Part shown: piece after piece, positions 1 to 5,389 of the stretch | Layout of the letters: each line of letters opens with the position of its first letter | Position numbering within the stretch: position 1 is the stretch's first letter | NCBI GenBank assembly: GCA_947474905.1 | Contig: CANJKQ010000098.1 | Span: 1-5,389 of the forward strand | Direction of reading: 5' to 3' | Length of the DNA: 5,389 nt | Source of the DNA: Pseudomonadota bacterium | GTDB lineage: Bacteria > Pseudomonadota > Alphaproteobacteria > Sphingomonadales > Sphingomonadaceae | The notes under the pieces: model-generated | What the model was told of the DNA's origin: nothing | The model's input: only the letters and a program-made list of their open reading frames with translations | Databases searched by the model: none | Position numbers and translations under genes: made by a program

Positions 1-578
1 CGTTCCATCGCGTCGCTGCCACCGGCAACCACGACCGTCGTCACGCTGTGCGAGGATGTGGCATAGCCCGCAGCGAAACCGTGGCTGGTCGCCAGCGCCA
101 TTACCGAACGGCCCGAAGACGCCGTCGCGCCTTCGCTGTTGGTGACGCCCGCCACGGCGCGCCCGGCATCCTCCGCCGTCAGCGCGCGCTGTTTTAGCGC
201 ATCGGGCGCGACCTCACCGCCATCGTCCAGGTCGAGCGCGGGCGGCGGCCCGTGCATCAACCGGTCGGCGGGGGCAAGGCCCGCCCATTCATCTTCTGGC
301 GCTTTCCGTGCCATCGCCACCGCGCGCTCGACCAGCGCCGTCACGGCATCGGCCGACCAATCCGACATCGCGACGCTCGCGCTGCGTTGGCCGACAAACA
401 CCCTGAGGCCCAGCGCCTCGCTTTCGGAACGGCCGATGTCCTCCAGCGCGCCCAGCCGCACCGAAACCTCGGTCGACGCATCACCGGCATAGAGCGCGTC
501 GGCGGCATCCGCGCCGGCGCGGATGGCGCGCGCGACGATATCGCTGGCCCGGTCGCGGGCCTGATCCACGGTCAACAT
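1..578 (-). CDS. pmbA: TldE/PmbA family protein (TldD/PmbA peptidase superfamily), N-terminal part, 3' end outside window
   Basis: The frame opens at an ATG (576-578) and runs without a stop to the left edge, giving 192 residues of a family usually near 450, so a little over half is missing. The signature is RLGALEDIGRSESEALGLRV at residues 41-60, then a strand ending in SDW at 72-74, and TNSEGA near residue 146. These match the N-terminal domain of PmbA/TldE. In E. coli TldE pairs with TldD to form a cytoplasmic protease that trims the microcin B17 precursor and degrades the CcdA antitoxin. TldD carries the zinc HExxxH site; TldE lacks it. The C-terminal half that would confirm TldE rather than TldD is not visible, but this N-terminus resembles PmbA more. 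The start gives the expected MLTVDQARDRA opening, yet no Shine-Dalgarno sequence precedes it. It lies 139 bp downstream of ubiA on the same strand. Confidence 0.9.
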   Translation of the reverse strand, partial: MLTVDQARDRASDIVARAIRAGADAADALYAGDASTEVSVRLGALEDIGRSESEALGLRVFVGQRSASVAMSDWSADAVTALVERAVAMARKAPEDEWAGLAPADRLMHGPPPALDLDDGGEVAPDALKQRALTAEDAGRAVAGVTNSEGATASSGRSVMALATSHGFAAGYATSSHSVTTVVVAGGSDAME

Positions 579-585
579 CGTCGGC

Positions 586-614
586 GACTTAGGGGCTGTG
601 AGAGGTACGTGCAA
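586..614 (-). promoter_or_regulatory. weak candidate sigma-70-type promoter for pmbA
   Basis: On the minus strand TTGCAC (609-614) is followed, after a 17-base spacer, by TAAGTC (586-591). The -35 match to TTGACA is fair, while the -10 match to TATAAT is poor. If it is real, transcription would begin almost at the pmbA ATG, giving a leaderless or nearly leaderless mRNA. That would fit the absence of a Shine-Dalgarno sequence. Chance similarity is quite possible. Confidence 0.2.
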
Positions 615-658
615 CCGATCCAAATTGCGTTTGCGGGCGCGGGACCGCTAAACACCGT

Positions 659-677
659 TTGGGCAGAGCCGGCCCAA
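659..677. repeat. small inverted repeat in the ubiA-pmbA gap
   Basis: TTGGGC (659-664) and GCCCAA (672-677) form a perfect 6-bp stem around a 7-base loop, about 40 bp beyond the ubiA stop. No T-run follows on the minus strand, where the next bases are ACGGTG, so it does not look like a classical intrinsic terminator. The rest of the 139-bp gap holds no gene that I can see. Confidence 0.35.
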
Positions 678-717
678 GCCCGGTAGTCGCGGGCGAAGAA
701 AACGGGTTGGGACCAGC

Positions 718-1632
718 TCAGCCGAGTGTCGTGCCGACGACCAGACAGGCCGCGAACATCAGCCAGCCGGCCTGCCGGTTCGATCGAAAGCGGGCGAGCG
801 CATTGCCGCCGTCATCGGGATCAAGCGTCAGCACTTGCCAAGCAAGATGGACCGCCACGGGCAGCAGCGCAACGAGCGCCAGCGGATCGGGCCGGACTTG
901 CCACACGACAACCGCCCACAGCGCCACCGCCAGCGCGTAGCAAGCCGCCGTGCCTGCCCGCACATGCCGCCCCATCGCGCGCGCCGACGACCGGATGCCG
1001 ACCAGCGCATCATCCTCGCGGTCCTGCAGCGAATAGATGGTGTCATAGCCGACCACCCAAGCGATCGCGCCGAGATAGAGGCACAAAGCCGCCCCGCCGA
1101 TGCTGCCCGCAACATCCGCCCAGCCGACCAGCGCGGCCCAGGAAAATACCATGCCCAGCCACGCCTGCGGCCACCAGGTGATCCGCTTCATGAACGGGTA
1201 GGCCGCGACCGGCGCCAGGCTGGCCAGCGCCACCAGCCGCGCCAGGGGATGCAGCTGGATCAACACCGCCAGCCCGACCAGGCTGAGCGCAACCAGCCAC
1301 AGCCACGCCGCCTTGGCTGACACCGCGCCACTGGCGATGGGGCGATGGCGCGTCCGCTCGACCTGCCGGTCAAGGTCGCGATCGATGATGTCGTTATAGA
1401 CACAGCCCGCGCCGCGCATGACGATGGCGCCGAGCAGCAGCCAGAAGATCAGTCCCCAGCGATCGCGCACCCCATCCGCCAGCGCCACCGCCCAGGCCCC
1501 CGGCCAGAACAGCAGCCACCAGCCAATCGGTCGATCAAACCGCGCCAGCATCGCATAATCGCGCAGACGCGGCGGCAGGCGGCCAAGCAGCCCGCGATGT
1601 TCGCTGTCAGGGACGATGGGGGCGATGGTCAT
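718..1632 (-). CDS. ubiA: 4-hydroxybenzoate polyprenyltransferase UbiA
   Basis: This 304-residue inner-membrane protein attaches a polyprenyl chain to 4-hydroxybenzoate, the first membrane-bound step of ubiquinone synthesis. Both Mg-diphosphate-binding aspartate motifs of the UbiA superfamily are intact: NDIIDRDLD at residues 80-88 and DREDD at 204-208. The opening RFDRPIGWWLLFWP (31-44), HRPIASG (96-102), YPFMKR (145-150) and the C-terminal FRSNRQAGW (282-290) are typical of proteobacterial UbiA. About nine hydrophobic segments can be seen, roughly at 37-52, 59-79, 108-127, 130-148, 156-176, 178-200, 228-245, 250-268 and 288-303. The frame stays open for 71 codons upstream, but that stretch lies largely in the end of the receptor gene and is Arg/Ser-rich, so the ATG at 1630-1632 (MTIAPIVPDSE) is preferred. 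No strong Shine-Dalgarno sequence precedes it. The length is normal for the family. It follows the receptor gene by only 43 bp. Confidence 0.95.
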   Translation of the reverse strand: MTIAPIVPDSEHRGLLGRLPPRLRDYAMLARFDRPIGWWLLFWPGAWAVALADGVRDRWGLIFWLLLGAIVMRGAGCVYNDIIDRDLDRQVERTRHRPIASGAVSAKAAWLWLVALSLVGLAVLIQLHPLARLVALASLAPVAAYPFMKRITWWPQAWLGMVFSWAALVGWADVAGSIGGAALCLYLGAIAWVVGYDTIYSLQDREDDALVGIRSSARAMGRHVRAGTAACYALAVALWAVVVWQVRPDPLALVALLPVAVHLAWQVLTLDPDDGGNALARFRSNRQAGWLMFAACLVVGTTLG

Positions 1633-1675
1633 GGCGCCATCGCCTAAGGCATCGTCGCCCCTGCTCGCAACCCCT

Positions 1676-4369
1676 TCACCCCGGCCGCCGCTGCCCCGGC
1701 GTCGGCAGCGTGAAGAACAGCTTGCGGATAGTGAAGCGGATGGTGCGCCCGGTGGGGTCGAGATAACCGGGCTGATAGCTGATCGGCACCGCGCCGGTCG
1801 CATCGGTGACGCGCTGACGGTCGTTGAGCAGATTCTGGACGTCAAACACCACGCGCATGCCGCGCATCCACGGATGTTTCTTAATGAGGTCCAGCCGTTG
1901 GCTCAGGTCCGCGAACAACCGCAGATTGATCGTGCCGATATCGCCAAAATGCAGCGTCTGCGCCGTGCCCCCGCCCGCGAACACATCGGTCGCGCTGCGC
2001 CAATTGGCGGACAGGCGCGCGCCCAGCCCGTTATTGGCATAGCCCGCCTGCACCTCAACCTCATGTTCGGACTGGCCGCCCGAATTGCCGATGGTATCGC
2101 CGTTCAACAGGTCGAAGCTCGGGCCGCCAGGCGCGACGAGCACGCGATCGGTCAAGTGCCAAGTGTGATAGACCGCAAATTGCAGGCGCCCGCCCGTCTG
2201 GCCCGGACCACCAAAGCCACCGCCGCCGCCAAAGCCGCCCCGGCCACCGCCAAAGCCTCCGCCACCGGGGCCACCGCCACCGGGGCCGCCAAAGCCGCCG
2301 CCGCCCGGCCCGCCCGAAGGCGGCGCGCCCGATCCACCACCCGGACCTCCCGGACCTCCCGGACCGCCGCCGCCCGGCGGTCGCTGGCCGCCAAAGGGGA
2401 ATGCGCCCTCAGGCACGCGCCCCCCCGGGAGGCCGGGCACGCGCAGGCCGGCAAAGGGGTTGGGGCCCTTGCCCGCGCGCCACGCCTCAATCTGCTTTTG
2501 CAGCTTTGATTTCAGCCGCAACGACACGTTGAAGCCATAGCGGAATTCCGACCGGTCGCTCGACGCGAAGTTGATCGGCGTTTCGTTAATGCCCGTCAGC
2601 GTACCGTTGGTACGCGTAAAGCGACCGGGAAACGCCTGCTGGATTGCCGCTGTCGCCGCCGGGAAGTCGACAATCGGGTTGTCGTCATGCTCGGTGACGT
2701 AATTGGCGATGATGTCGAGGTCGATTTTGCTGAACGGATTGACCGTCAGCCCCAGCTTCTTGACGTGGCTTTGCTCCGCGATCAGCGCGCGGTTGCCGCC
2801 CGTCACCGCCGTCACCGCGACCGACGCGGCATTGCGGTAATCATAAACCTGGACGTTGGGCGTCGTGATCAGGGGATTGCCAAGCTGTTGCGGCGTCGGC
2901 GCCAGATCGCGGTCAGTGGCCGATCCGATCAGCCGCAAACCCTTTACCGGCTGCCAGTTGAAGCCATAGCCGATCGTCACCAACGTGCCGAAATCGCTAA
3001 GGTCGTCCCCCGCGACGTTGAAGTTCGCCGACAAATCACCAATCGCGCCCAGTACATGCTTTGACCGGCTGGTCAGCGGCACATCGACGTTGAGCTGGCC
3101 ATTGGCGATGTTGCGGCCGACGCTACCCGTGGTTGTCACGCCGTTGCGCGATGAATTGCTGGCAAAATCGATGATCTGCCCGCCGCCATGAACGGCAACG
3201 TTGATCTTGCCCGCGGGCAAATCGGCAAGCTGGCCGTTGACCAGCCCATCGATCCGCCCAACCGTCGACAGCGAATGCGCGCGCGAGGCGAAAGGACCAT
3301 CGGTGGTGGTGTTCGCCTCGTCGCGGTCAAAGGCACTGGTCAGGTTCCAGCGCCAGATTGACCAGTTGCCATTTGCCGTCAACCCGACATGGGTGTTGAG
3401 ATCAGTGGTGCGGCGGTGAATCGCGCTAACATCGCCTGACGGCAGGAAATAGGCACCCTGCAGCCCGGCGCCCTCATTATAATCGATGCGACCGTTGAGC
3501 GAAGCCTGCGTCTTGCCGATGGGTCGGGCATAGACGAAATTGCCGGTATAATCGTCGGTCGCGGGCAGCAGCGTGCGATATTGGCCCAAATTGGGGATGG
3601 CGGGCTGGCCGGGCGGGGTCTGCTCGACAATGTTGCGCTCCGCCTCGGTCAGCGCGTCGAAATGCTCATATTCCAGATGCGCGGTAAAGCGATTGTCGTT
3701 GCGGATGCGCAGGATATCGCCTTCGGGATTGGGGCTGTTGCGGCCGCCATCGGTGGCGAAGCGATCGCCAAATTGCAGCGTTTCGGCGCGGAAGCGGCGG
3801 CGCAGCACGATATTCACCACGCGCTGATCGGCGGTATAGCCATATTTCAGCGCGACTTCCTCGGGCAGGATGTCGACACGGGCAATCGCCTCGGTCGGCA
3901 AGTCGCGGATTTCCTGAAAGCCCGAAATGCGCTTGCCATTCAGCAGCACCACCGGCGGGCCGCCATTGCCGCGCCCGCTGCGCGTTTGCGGCGCCAGTTC
4001 GGTCAACAGCTCGGCGACCGAATTGACGCCATAGGAGTGGATATCGGCGGGGCTCAGCTGTTGTTCGGGCGGGATATCGCCGACAACCGCGCCAGGCAGA
4101 TCGCGCGTGCCCTGCACGACGATGTCGGCTTCGTCGGAGATATCGCCACCACTACCACCGCCGGTGCCCGATGCCGGACGTGGCGGCCGGGGGAGCGGCG
4201 GCCGGGTGGGCTGCGCCGTCGGCGCGGGCGCGGGCGGGCCTGCCGGGGCGGCGACCGGTGGGGCTGGCTGCGGCGCCGGTGGCGGCGCGGGTAGCGGCGC
4301 TGACTGGGCAGCCAACGGATCGGCAATCGCCGCCAGCATCGCTGCCGCGACGAGCGAATCACGACGCAT
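1676..4369 (-). CDS. TonB-dependent outer-membrane receptor, ligand unknown
   Basis: This 897-residue protein begins with a signal peptide (MRRDSLVAAAMLAA, probable cleavage after LAA at residue 21). A Pro/Ala-rich stretch (25-65) follows, then a TonB-box-like DEADIVVQGT (79-88). The plug domain (about 98-193) contains VVLLNGKRI (140-148), LPTEAIARVDILPEEV (157-172) and ADQRVVNIVLRR (180-191). The rest is the beta-barrel, interrupted by a Gly-rich insertion (659-727) and closed by FDVQNLLNDRQR and the terminal strand ending RKLFF (886), after which 11 residues remain. No STN signalling domain is present, so sigma/anti-sigma control of the FecA type is unlikely. The protein would draw a ligand through the outer membrane using TonB energy. 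Nothing nearby (no siderophore, sugar or vitamin genes) identifies the ligand. Similar receptors are, from memory, common in sphingomonads. A GTG two codons upstream is open but overlaps the ribosome-binding site, so the ATG at 4367-4369 is chosen. Confidence 0.92.
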   Translation of the reverse strand: MRRDSLVAAAMLAAIADPLAAQSAPLPAPPPAPQPAPPVAAPAGPPAPAPTAQPTRPPLPRPPRPASGTGGGSGGDISDEADIVVQGTRDLPGAVVGDIPPEQQLSPADIHSYGVNSVAELLTELAPQTRSGRGNGGPPVVLLNGKRISGFQEIRDLPTEAIARVDILPEEVALKYGYTADQRVVNIVLRRRFRAETLQFGDRFATDGGRNSPNPEGDILRIRNDNRFTAHLEYEHFDALTEAERNIVEQTPPGQPAIPNLGQYRTLLPATDDYTGNFVYARPIGKTQASLNGRIDYNEGAGLQGAYFLPSGDVSAIHRRTTDLNTHVGLTANGNWSIWRWNLTSAFDRDEANTTTDGPFASRAHSLSTVGRIDGLVNGQLADLPAGKINVAVHGGGQIIDFASNSSRNGVTTTGSVGRNIANGQLNVDVPLTSRSKHVLGAIGDLSANFNVAGDDLSDFGTLVTIGYGFNWQPVKGLRLIGSATDRDLAPTPQQLGNPLITTPNVQVYDYRNAASVAVTAVTGGNRALIAEQSHVKKLGLTVNPFSKIDLDIIANYVTEHDDNPIVDFPAATAAIQQAFPGRFTRTNGTLTGINETPINFASSDRSEFRYGFNVSLRLKSKLQKQIEAWRAGKGPNPFAGLRVPGLPGGRVPEGAFPFGGQRPPGGGGPGGPGGPGGGSGAPPSGGPGGGGFGGPGGGGPGGGGFGGGRGGFGGGGGFGGPGQTGGRLQFAVYHTWHLTDRVLVAPGGPSFDLLNGDTIGNSGGQSEHEVEVQAGYANNGLGARLSANWRSATDVFAGGGTAQTLHFGDIGTINLRLFADLSQRLDLIKKHPWMRGMRVVFDVQNLLNDRQRVTDATGAVPISYQPGYLDPTGRTIRFTIRKLFFTLPTPGQRRPG
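2189..2395 (-). repeat. Gly-rich low-complexity insertion in the receptor barrel, with tandem DNA repeats
   Basis: These 69 codons (residues 659-727) encode 45 glycines with scattered Pro, Phe and Arg, including several FGG units. At DNA level there is a near-perfect 9-bp tandem repeat of ccggacctc (2341-2367, last copy altered at one base) and a 15-bp duplication with one mismatch (2261-2275 and 2276-2290). Both unit lengths are multiples of three, so copy-number changes would keep the reading frame. The segment lies between two predicted barrel strands (EFRYGFNVSLRLK before, GRLQFAVYHTWHL after), which places it in a loop or turn. Confidence 0.85.
4175..4297 (-). other. proline-rich linker of the receptor, before the TonB box
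   Basis: Residues 25-65 of the receptor contain 21 prolines in 41 positions, mixed with Ala and a few Arg near the end, followed by a Gly/Ser stretch (67-75). It separates the signal peptide from the TonB-box-like sequence and is probably an extended, disordered tether in the periplasm. It occupies the place where signal-transducing receptors carry an STN domain, but shows no folded-domain pattern. Confidence 0.8.
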
Positions 4370-4478
4370 GAACACTCCCTGATATGCGAATGACTTGGCC
4401 CGCGCGCCTAAAGCCTAATTGTCGCAGAAATGTGCCAGGCGACCGCGTCGTCCCTGCTTGATGAGGAGCGGACGCAAG
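4370..4478 (-). promoter_or_regulatory. intergenic region likely to hold the receptor promoter
   Basis: This 109-bp gap between the SDR stop and the receptor start includes some AT-richer patches for the window. It has two adjacent copies of TTAGGC with a 7-base period on the minus strand (4406-4419) and the ribosome-binding site at its downstream end. I could not find a convincing -35/-10 pair, and there is no hairpin followed by a T-run to end the SDR transcript. Its role as promoter region is inferred from gap size and gene order only. Confidence 0.35.
4375..4380 (-). promoter_or_regulatory. ribosome-binding site of the TonB-dependent receptor
   Basis: On the minus strand AGGGAG lies five bases before the ATG at 4367-4369, an ideal Shine-Dalgarno spacing. 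It overlaps the alternative GTG at 4373-4375 by one base, which rules that codon out as the start. This is the clearest ribosome-binding site in the window. Confidence 0.75.
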
Positions 4479-5389
4479 CTACAGCTTCACCACCCCGTGA
4501 TCGATCACGCTGCGCGCCGAATCGACCAACGTCTGTTCGGCGGGGCGCGGCGTCCAGCCGAGTACGGCGCGGGCATGGTCAGCGGGGGTATCGCGAACTT
4601 TGCCCAATTCGCCCGTCACCATCTTGAGCGTCGGATCAAATAGCGACGCGGTACGCAGCACGAAATCGGGCAGCTTGCGCGTCGGCACCTTGCGCGCGTC
4701 CGCCCCCAACCGCGCGCGCAGCACCGCCGCCACATCCTTCATCATCATGAAGGGGCCTGAGGCAATGAAGCGCTCGCCATTCATATTGGGCGCGGTCAGC
4801 GCCTTGACGTGCAAGTCCGCCACATCGCGCACATCGACCACGCCAAAACCGAAATTGGGAAGGCCCGGCAATTGCCCCGAAATCAGCCGGGTGATGATCT
4901 CGATCGAGCCCGAGAAATCGGCGCTCAGCACTGGCCCCAGCACGGCGGACGGATTGACGGAGCAATATTCCATCTCGCCGCCTTCCGCCGCAATCCAGTC
5001 GCGCGCCGCGCGTTCGGCAATCGTCTTGGACTTGGCATAGGCATGGACCTCGGGGCCATTGATGTTGGTCCAATCGGCCTCGCTATATTTGGCGACCTTC
5101 TTGCCGTGCCCATAAGCGATCGCCGCGACCGACGAGGTCATGACAACGCGCTTCACGCCTGCCGCTTTAGCGAATTTCAGCGCGCGCAGCGCCCCGTCGC
5201 GCGCCGGCACGATCAGCTCATCTTCATGGCGGATGCGCCCGGTCGGCAGCGGCGAGGCGATATGCGCGACATGGCTGCACCCCGCAACGGCATCGGCCCA
5301 TCCCGCATCGTTGGTCAGGTCGGCGGCAAAGAAGGTCAGCTTGTCGGCCGGCACGTCGAGCGCGGCGCGCACCTCCGCCTCGCGCGACA
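4479..5389 (-). CDS. NAD(P)-dependent extended SDR (epimerase/dehydratase family, aldehyde/ketone reductase type), N-terminus outside window
   Basis: The frame is open from the right edge to a TAG at 4479-4481, giving 303 residues. Related proteins have about 340, so roughly 40 residues with the GxxGxxG nucleotide-binding loop should lie beyond the window. The internal GTG at 5372 is not the start, because family-like sequence (REAEVRAAL) runs through it to the edge. Seen in order: FFAADLTNDAGW (end of the second Rossmann beta-alpha unit), GCSHVAHIASPLP, VVMTSSVAAI with the catalytic Ser, and the YAKSK active-site motif (YxxxK, Tyr codon at 5037-5039). Then come VNPSAVLGPVLS, GFGVVDVRDVADLHVKAL and the C-terminal GWTPRPAE. 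This resembles the dihydroflavonol-4-reductase/cinnamoyl-CoA-reductase-like branch, whose bacterial members often reduce aldehydes or ketones. The substrate cannot be told from sequence, and no catabolic neighbours help. Confidence 0.9.
   Translation of the reverse strand, partial: SREAEVRAALDVPADKLTFFAADLTNDAGWADAVAGCSHVAHIASPLPTGRIRHEDELIVPARDGALRALKFAKAAGVKRVVMTSSVAAIAYGHGKKVAKYSEADWTNINGPEVHAYAKSKTIAERAARDWIAAEGGEMEYCSVNPSAVLGPVLSADFSGSIEIITRLISGQLPGLPNFGFGVVDVRDVADLHVKALTAPNMNGERFIASGPFMMMKDVAAVLRARLGADARKVPTRKLPDFVLRTASLFDPTLKMVTGELGKVRDTPADHARAVLGWTPRPAEQTLVDSARSVIDHGVVKL
4496..4509. repeat. 14-bp perfect palindrome near the end of the SDR gene
   Basis: CGTGATCGATCACG reads the same on both strands. 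It lies in the last codons of the SDR gene (encoding VIDHG). It has no loop, so it is an operator-like palindrome rather than a hairpin. It sits about 130 bp before the receptor start codon. Chance occurrence within coding sequence is the default explanation. Confidence 0.5.

Noticed and set aside
659..677. Inverted repeat after ubiA as an intrinsic terminator
   Set aside because: The stem is only 6 bp and no T-run follows it on the transcribed strand.
252..686. Plus-strand open frames over the left part of the window
   Set aside because: The minus strand encodes a clear TldE/PmbA N-terminus through this region. The plus frames are Arg/His-rich shadows.
1633..1845. 71-codon upstream extension of ubiA
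   Set aside because: Most of it overlaps the receptor C-terminus in another frame and is Ser/Arg/Pro-rich. UbiA homologues begin near the MTIAPIVPDSE start.
2208..2395. Repetitive GC-rich tract as a possible CRISPR array or mobile-element remnant
   Set aside because: The repeats are short, in frame with the receptor, and encode a Gly-rich segment. There are no spacer units or terminal inverted repeats.
1616..2509. Long plus-strand open frame (297 codons) opposite the receptor C-terminal part and the ubiA start
   Set aside because: It is antisense to strongly supported genes, and its Ala/Arg-rich composition comes from reading the Gly-rich repeats backwards. No family resemblance was seen.
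3581..4294. Plus-strand open frame (237 codons) opposite the receptor plug region
   Set aside because: This is an antisense shadow in GC-rich DNA. The minus strand here encodes recognisable plug motifs, while the plus frame has no recognisable domain.
4373..4375. GTG as an alternative receptor start
   Set aside because: It overlaps the AGGGAG ribosome-binding site, whereas the ATG two codons later has ideal spacing and starts a normal signal peptide.
4423..4439. Sigma-54-like promoter (CTGGCACATTTCTGC on the minus strand) before the receptor
   Set aside because: The distance between the GG and GC elements is one base shorter than the strict sigma-54 spacing, and no enhancer-binding site is evident.

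Overview
The window suggests an alphaproteobacterium, most likely a sphingomonad (order Sphingomonadales). The DNA is GC-rich. The UbiA protein, the TldE/PmbA N-terminus and above all the TonB-dependent receptor (a DIPPE..LSPADI-type plug with a Gly-rich barrel insertion) look like sphingomonad proteins I know. This placement comes from recollection of families, not from a search.

All four genes lie on the minus strand, so transcription runs from high to low coordinates. The order is: (1) an extended short-chain dehydrogenase/reductase (SDR) cut off at its N-terminus by the right edge (4479-5389); (2) a 109-bp gap; (3) a large TonB-dependent outer-membrane receptor (1676-4369); (4) a 43-bp gap; (5) ubiA, the 4-hydroxybenzoate polyprenyltransferase of ubiquinone synthesis (718-1632); (6) a 139-bp gap; (7) the N-terminal part of a TldE/PmbA-family protein cut off by the left edge (1-578). 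No RNA genes, mobile elements or CRISPR arrays were seen. The many open frames on the plus strand are GC-rich antisense shadows.

The genes do not form one obvious pathway. UbiA is membrane-bound and makes the quinone precursor of the respiratory chain. TldE/PmbA is the non-metal partner of the TldD protease. The receptor imports an unknown ligand through the outer membrane. The SDR probably reduces an aldehyde or ketone with NAD(P)H. The receptor and ubiA are close enough to share a transcript. The other two junctions have room for their own promoters.

I see no convincing new biological system. The points most worth a second look are in the receptor: a proline-rich segment between signal peptide and TonB box, a 69-residue Gly-rich barrel insertion built on repetitive DNA, and a short tail beyond the usual terminal aromatic residue. 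Also notable is the apparent lack of a Shine-Dalgarno sequence before pmbA.
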